DNA of 64,000 nt, from assembly GCA_038087015.1 (NCBI GenBank), contig JASBNA010000014.1, forward strand, positions 310,001 to 374,000, given 5' to 3'. Each line of letters starts with the position of its first letter. Positions within the stretch are counted from its first letter, which is position 1. A model generated the notes under the pieces. That model was not told the DNA's origin, did no database searches, and saw only the letters and a program-made list of their open reading frames with translations. This stretch comes from Cerrena zonata. Lineage: Eukaryota > Basidiomycota > Agaricomycetes > Polyporales > Cerrenaceae. Shown piece after piece: positions 60,283-64,000 of the stretch. Made by a program: the position numbers and the translations under genes.

Positions 60283-61855
60283 ATGCCCGCCATCATTCCT
60301 CGCTCGCCGCAAGACACCTGGGCTGCCTCCGCTCAGAGGCGTAACTACACAGATTCCAGGTCGAATGCTCACACGTCGGCTCGGGACGTTCGTGACGACT
60401 TCCCTCAGGCAGTAGACATCCATTACCACATTCAACTGCCCTCCTTGTCTATGTATTCTAACCACAATCCTTCACGCGCCGAGCATATATACCCCAATCC
60501 TTCGATACCCTCTTCTTCGCATGTACGGCAACCTCACGACTACAATGTCAGAATGCCCCCAACGGTCCCCCCTGGTCCAGCCATGACACAGGGTAGTCAC
60601 CATCATCCTTCTTGGCAACACCAACCCTACGTCCGTGTACCACCCTTGGTCCCGCCACCACCCGTCCCTCACAAAGTTTGGATCCTGGATTGCAAGTCTT
60701 GCGGTAACTTTTTGACGAACCGGGGAATGAAAGTGAGTCCTTCATCCGTCTGACGTTGCTTCACGCTCGCCCTAACGGGGGGCGTGTGAAGCATGAAGCC
60801 CCTGCTGACCGAAGTGTTTGCGAGACAAAGCTTCGAATCATCTCACTTCAATTGGTTATTTGAGACCTTTACAAAGATATTCTTCTGTCATCGAAAACAC
60901 ACGTCATGGAATTTCTGACATGCGCTTCTCTTCCTCGTAGGCAGTTCTCCTATTGCGTCCAAATGTCCCACTCTACTCCACGGACGCAATGCCTATAAAC
61001 TGTTCTGCATCTTCGGCCAATGACCCGCCATATTCTTCGCAAGCAAGCTCGAATGATATCGAACGTTTCCATGTCAGCACCCGGACATGTGAATGTCTCA
61101 CCCAAACTCTATACTGCCATGGCTGTGGGGGCAGTGTTGGGTACATGATCGTCAGCCCTTGTCATCGTTGTACATCATCTATCACTGTCACCAATCGAAC
61201 AACGAACGGACATCGATTCGTCTTTTATTCGAGTGAGATCGAAGCGTGCGAACGTCGTTACGTCCCTGGAGAAAATGGGATACGCTCACCCGTAGTTTCA
61301 TTGCTTCCTGTTCCAGTGGTACCCAGTGCTTCGACACCCGGACAAGGCATCACACCCAGCAATAGTGGAATTTTTGCTTCCCTGTCTTCGAATAGCTCGT
61401 TTTTGGATGATTCAAGCGACTTCGAATCTATGACATCCTCGCCTCCACCTCTTCAGTACCAGAATAGCCCCAATTCCCCCTCCTTCTCAGATCACAGTTA
61501 TCATTATTCTGAATCAACTCCGGACTCTACTATGCCCGACCTATCCCCTATTACCTCTCAATCTCAATCACCTCAGATCCCGACGCACATACACCGAGAG
61601 CTTCCCACATCTCGGCCAGAACTCTCCTTCGAACCAATTAAAGCAGGAGATAACTTGTATTGGCATCACTTGATACGGAGTGGAGAAATGCCTGTAGTCT
61701 TGGATAATCCCAGGGCCAGGGCGAGTCATCGTTCACATCATCACTTTTCTGTCAAAGCGGCAGAAGTTGGCGTTGCAAGGGGAAGCGAGTTTGGACAGAT
61801 GCAGGGCCAGGGACGTAGGATTTCAGTTTCTCGCGGGATCATTGCTGGACGGTAA
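60283..61855 (+). CDS. FAM72-domain protein with long disordered flanks
   Basis: Two exons (60283-60732 and 60941-61855) encode 454 residues. The middle matches the small animal protein FAM72, joined exactly by the intron: WILDCKSCGNFLTNRGMKAV, then LYSTDAMP, CECLTQTLYCHGCGGSVGYM, VSPCHRCTSS and HRFVFYSSEI. The paired Cys motifs (CxxC; CxC, CxxC; CxxC) suggest a zinc-binding fold. FAM72 proteins in animals are about 150 residues; here the domain is flanked by a Pro/His-rich N-terminus (PPTVPPGPAMTQG) and a Ser/Pro-rich C-terminal half, both predicted disordered. In vertebrates FAM72A controls uracil-DNA glycosylase UNG2; whether that holds in fungi is unknown. Confidence 0.82.
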
Positions 61856-63685
61856 CTTTCAATTATATAGTATGCCGCATCTGCCGTGGCGGGACCTTCG
61901 GAACCGTGATCCATTCTTCCCTTCGCTTCCATTGTTCCAATGTCAATGTCACGGTCCAACTTTGGACTTCATGATATTTACGAACAATTTATTTAAACTC
62001 AAACTTATCCTTACCCTTCAGGATGAGTGTTGCATTTAACATGTTCGTTCATCTTTATACTTTCACCTGTGGTGGACTCATCATTCCTTTATGTTGCATT
62101 GGTCTGTCTCATGCCTCGTTTTGTCCTATGACTCGACTCGTCATCGTCAACGATCGTTAGATCCTACATTTGTGTCTTCGTGAAAATTGTCTTAATAGCT
62201 GTCCGTTCGCTGTAGCTTATCTCTACCCATATGAGCGTTCGACAAATGGAAGTACTATGTCTTCGAACCAACTTCGCGTCCTTGCTGACAGTTTGCGCGT
62301 ACCACTACGCGCCCATTCTGGAAATAGTTCGATGGACAGGTGCGCATGTATTCAACGGTTCTATCTTTAGAGAAGGCAGATAGAGCAACCTTCGGGCCTT
62401 ATGTAGGGGGTGCGCTTATCATCACCGTATCACGCGTTGTCGCCGTCTGACACTGACAGAGTTATCAACTTTGTACGATACGCACCCAGACTTTGGACCG
62501 CCACCACCAAACCTTTTTACTTGCCTTATTGAGCTGAGCACAAGTCTGATAGACGCTTGATATGAAGTTCTATTAGACGCTGTGCTATCTCTTCGCTTTT
62601 TACGGTCAGCTCCGTAGAAACTACACTATTTGCATTTCGATAAGTTGTGGACCTTTGAGTGTCTCGATATTCAACACACTCATATGCTACATAAAGCAAT
62701 TCCGTCGGCCTTGGCAAGAAGTTGTTGGACGCTCCACTTTTTTCCTGGCTCCAACAGCTTCATCTCTGATTAGCCTTCCTTCTCAGCTACCGAAATTCCT
62801 GCGTCGCGTACGCGTAAATGTGGATATCTTGCTGAGTAGCTTCGATTGACAGCTTCTACCTGGTACTCTATCTCATCGCGTGATACAGCTAGTCATGAGT
62901 ATTCGATTTATAGAGGTATCTTCGATTCTCATGCTCTCTCAATGGACTTTATTGACACTTTCACACCAGAAAATGACACATCAATGTATGGCATACGACC
63001 GGCATAAGGGTCTTATAATTGACCCAGATAAGCAGGGTATCTGTATGACACCCTACGGGTGACGTCGTTGCCCAATGCCGTTACTGGAAGCAGATGCAAC
63101 CTTGGTTATGCATGCTAATCCGAAGTTATTTTTAGACCAGCCGACGGGTGGGCATATGGGTTCTATCCTTTACACTCTCAAGTTCCGGCTTGCGCAGGCT
63201 CGAACCTTGACCGGAATTGGGTTCGTTCCTCAACACAATGTGCAGCATCGAGGATGGTAGAAACATTACCGCGCGGGTGGTTCCCAGCTCGAAGAAAGTC
63301 TGAGAAACTTTGTCCATAAACTTCGGTTGTGACTCTATTCCAGGCTGCTTCCAGGGTATCAAAAACTTTTCAAGCTCTCCTCCATGTGTGTCCGACGTTC
63401 TTGCGTAACACCACGGTCTCACCTGACAGCATGTGCTTCTTTCTATTCGACATTCAGAACATCAAGAGATAGCAAGCTTGTCTCGTCGTTCACAGAATGG
63501 ATCCGTGGGTTGTGTTTTTTGATATCTTATCGTCGGTTTCTTTTTTAACATGGGGACCGTTACTTGTCATTTAGAGCCATCAGGAAATGTATAAAGTCAG
63601 CCCGCACACGAGAGAGAAATGCTCTTCACGGCCTCATACCCAGGTCTCCTCCTCATCTCTCAGCTAAGGCTCGAGTAGAATCAAG
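61856..63685. other. 1.8-kb intergenic
   Basis: 3' flank of the FAM72 gene and upstream region of the protease. Small ORFs only; no repeats or RNA gene seen. Confidence 0.45.
63590..63595 (+). promoter_or_regulatory. TATA box of the sedolisin gene
   Basis: TATAAA is 91-96 bp before the ATG at 63686, followed by a C/T-rich stretch (ccaggtctcctcctcatctctc). Confidence 0.55.
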
Positions 63686-64000
63686 ATGGTGGCTACTAGC
63701 ATTATCGCTTTCTCCCTCTTCACTCTCGCCCTTGGCAACCCGATGCAGCGTCGTGCAATGAAGCTGCACGAGGCTCGTCAGGGTGCACCTGAAGGCTTCA
63801 CCCAAGTCGGCAGTGCTTCACCCAGTGCCACTCTGCGCATGCGTGTTGCTCTTGCTCAGAGCAACCCTGCAGGTCTCACTGATGCTCTCATGGATGTCAG
63901 CACTCCCGATAGTGCTAATTATGGACAGCATCTTACCAAGGAAGACGTATGTTATCATTTCCGTACTCAAAATGAATGCGTCATTGACTCCGCACAATTC
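63686..64000 (+). CDS. sedolisin-type serine protease (S53, tripeptidyl-peptidase-like), 5' part only
   Basis: The gene runs off the right edge. Exon 1 (63686-63946) encodes a signal peptide, MVATSIIAFSLFTLALGNP, and the start of the pro-kumamolisin activation domain: HEARQGAPEGFTQVG, LRMRVALAQSNPAGLTDALM and DVSTPDSANYGQHLTKEDV. The donor is at GAC|gtatgt. This propeptide (LRIALxQ..., SxPxSxxYGxHLTxxEV) is diagnostic of S53 proteases secreted by fungi for acidic protein digestion. The catalytic Ser-Glu-Asp domain lies beyond the window. Confidence 0.85.
   Translation, partial: MVATSIIAFSLFTLALGNPMQRRAMKLHEARQGAPEGFTQVGSASPSATLRMRVALAQSNPAGLTDALMDVSTPDSANYGQHLTKEDVCYHFRTQNECVIDSAQF

Overview
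The window is nuclear DNA from a filamentous basidiomycete, most likely an Agaricomycete (mushroom-forming) fungus. The reasons are genes packed with short GT-AG introns of roughly 50-60 bases, genes on both strands with short spacers, and gene families typical of that group: a Tom1-type giant HECT ligase, Tudor-SN, a lineage-expanded P450 pair, a GH43 arabinosidase, a sedolisin and a FAM72-domain protein. The species cannot be told from the sequence.

Layout. 0-4.3 kb: a poorly understood left end, a small acidic/lysine-rich ORF, and a secreted GH43 enzyme. 4.4-16.6 kb: one gene, a TOM1/HUWE1-type HECT ubiquitin ligase of about 3,670 residues. 17.1-20.5 kb: a quinone-oxidoreductase-like MDR gene carrying two frameshifts, a tRNA-Gln, and the very-long-chain 3-ketoacyl-CoA reductase. 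20.7-24.3 kb: two tandem microsomal-type epoxide hydrolases; the upstream copy is broken by a 13-nt deletion. 25.1-31.5 kb: isoprenylcysteine methyltransferase, Tudor-SN, mitochondrial ribosomal protein bS6m (divergent from Tudor-SN) and a HAD hydrolase. 31.7-35.1 kb: a type II membrane protein and a coiled-coil protein with 17 uninterrupted Gly-X-X-X units. 35.6-38.8 kb: a second tRNA-Gln, an AsaB/CmcJ-like oxygenase and a phytanoyl-CoA-dioxygenase-like gene. 39.2-42.1 kb: a Ser/Pro-rich protein with globular ends. 42.1-44.9 kb: gene-poor. 44.9-49.9 kb: two tandem cytochromes P450. 50.2-56.6 kb: a mitochondrial carrier, an NFKBIL1/J-like protein and a five-repeat polyubiquitin gene. 57.8-58.6 kb: an alcohol dehydrogenase remnant. 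60.3-64 kb: the FAM72-domain gene and the start of a sedolisin protease.

How the genes relate. Most are independent housekeeping genes (ubiquitin system, ribosome, lipid elongation, CaaX processing). The epoxide hydrolases, P450s and two Fe(II)/2-oxoglutarate-type oxygenases are tailoring enzymes, but no core synthase is present, so a biosynthetic cluster is not supported.

Two points cut across the window. First, single-base insertions or deletions interrupt conserved coding sequence in at least six genes, including polyubiquitin and the HECT domain of TOM1. Since ubiquitin is essentially invariant, these look more like consensus errors than gene death, and frameshift-based pseudogene calls here should be treated cautiously. 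Second, the perfect GX3 repeat protein at 33.5-35.1 kb is the least explained and most distinctive object seen.
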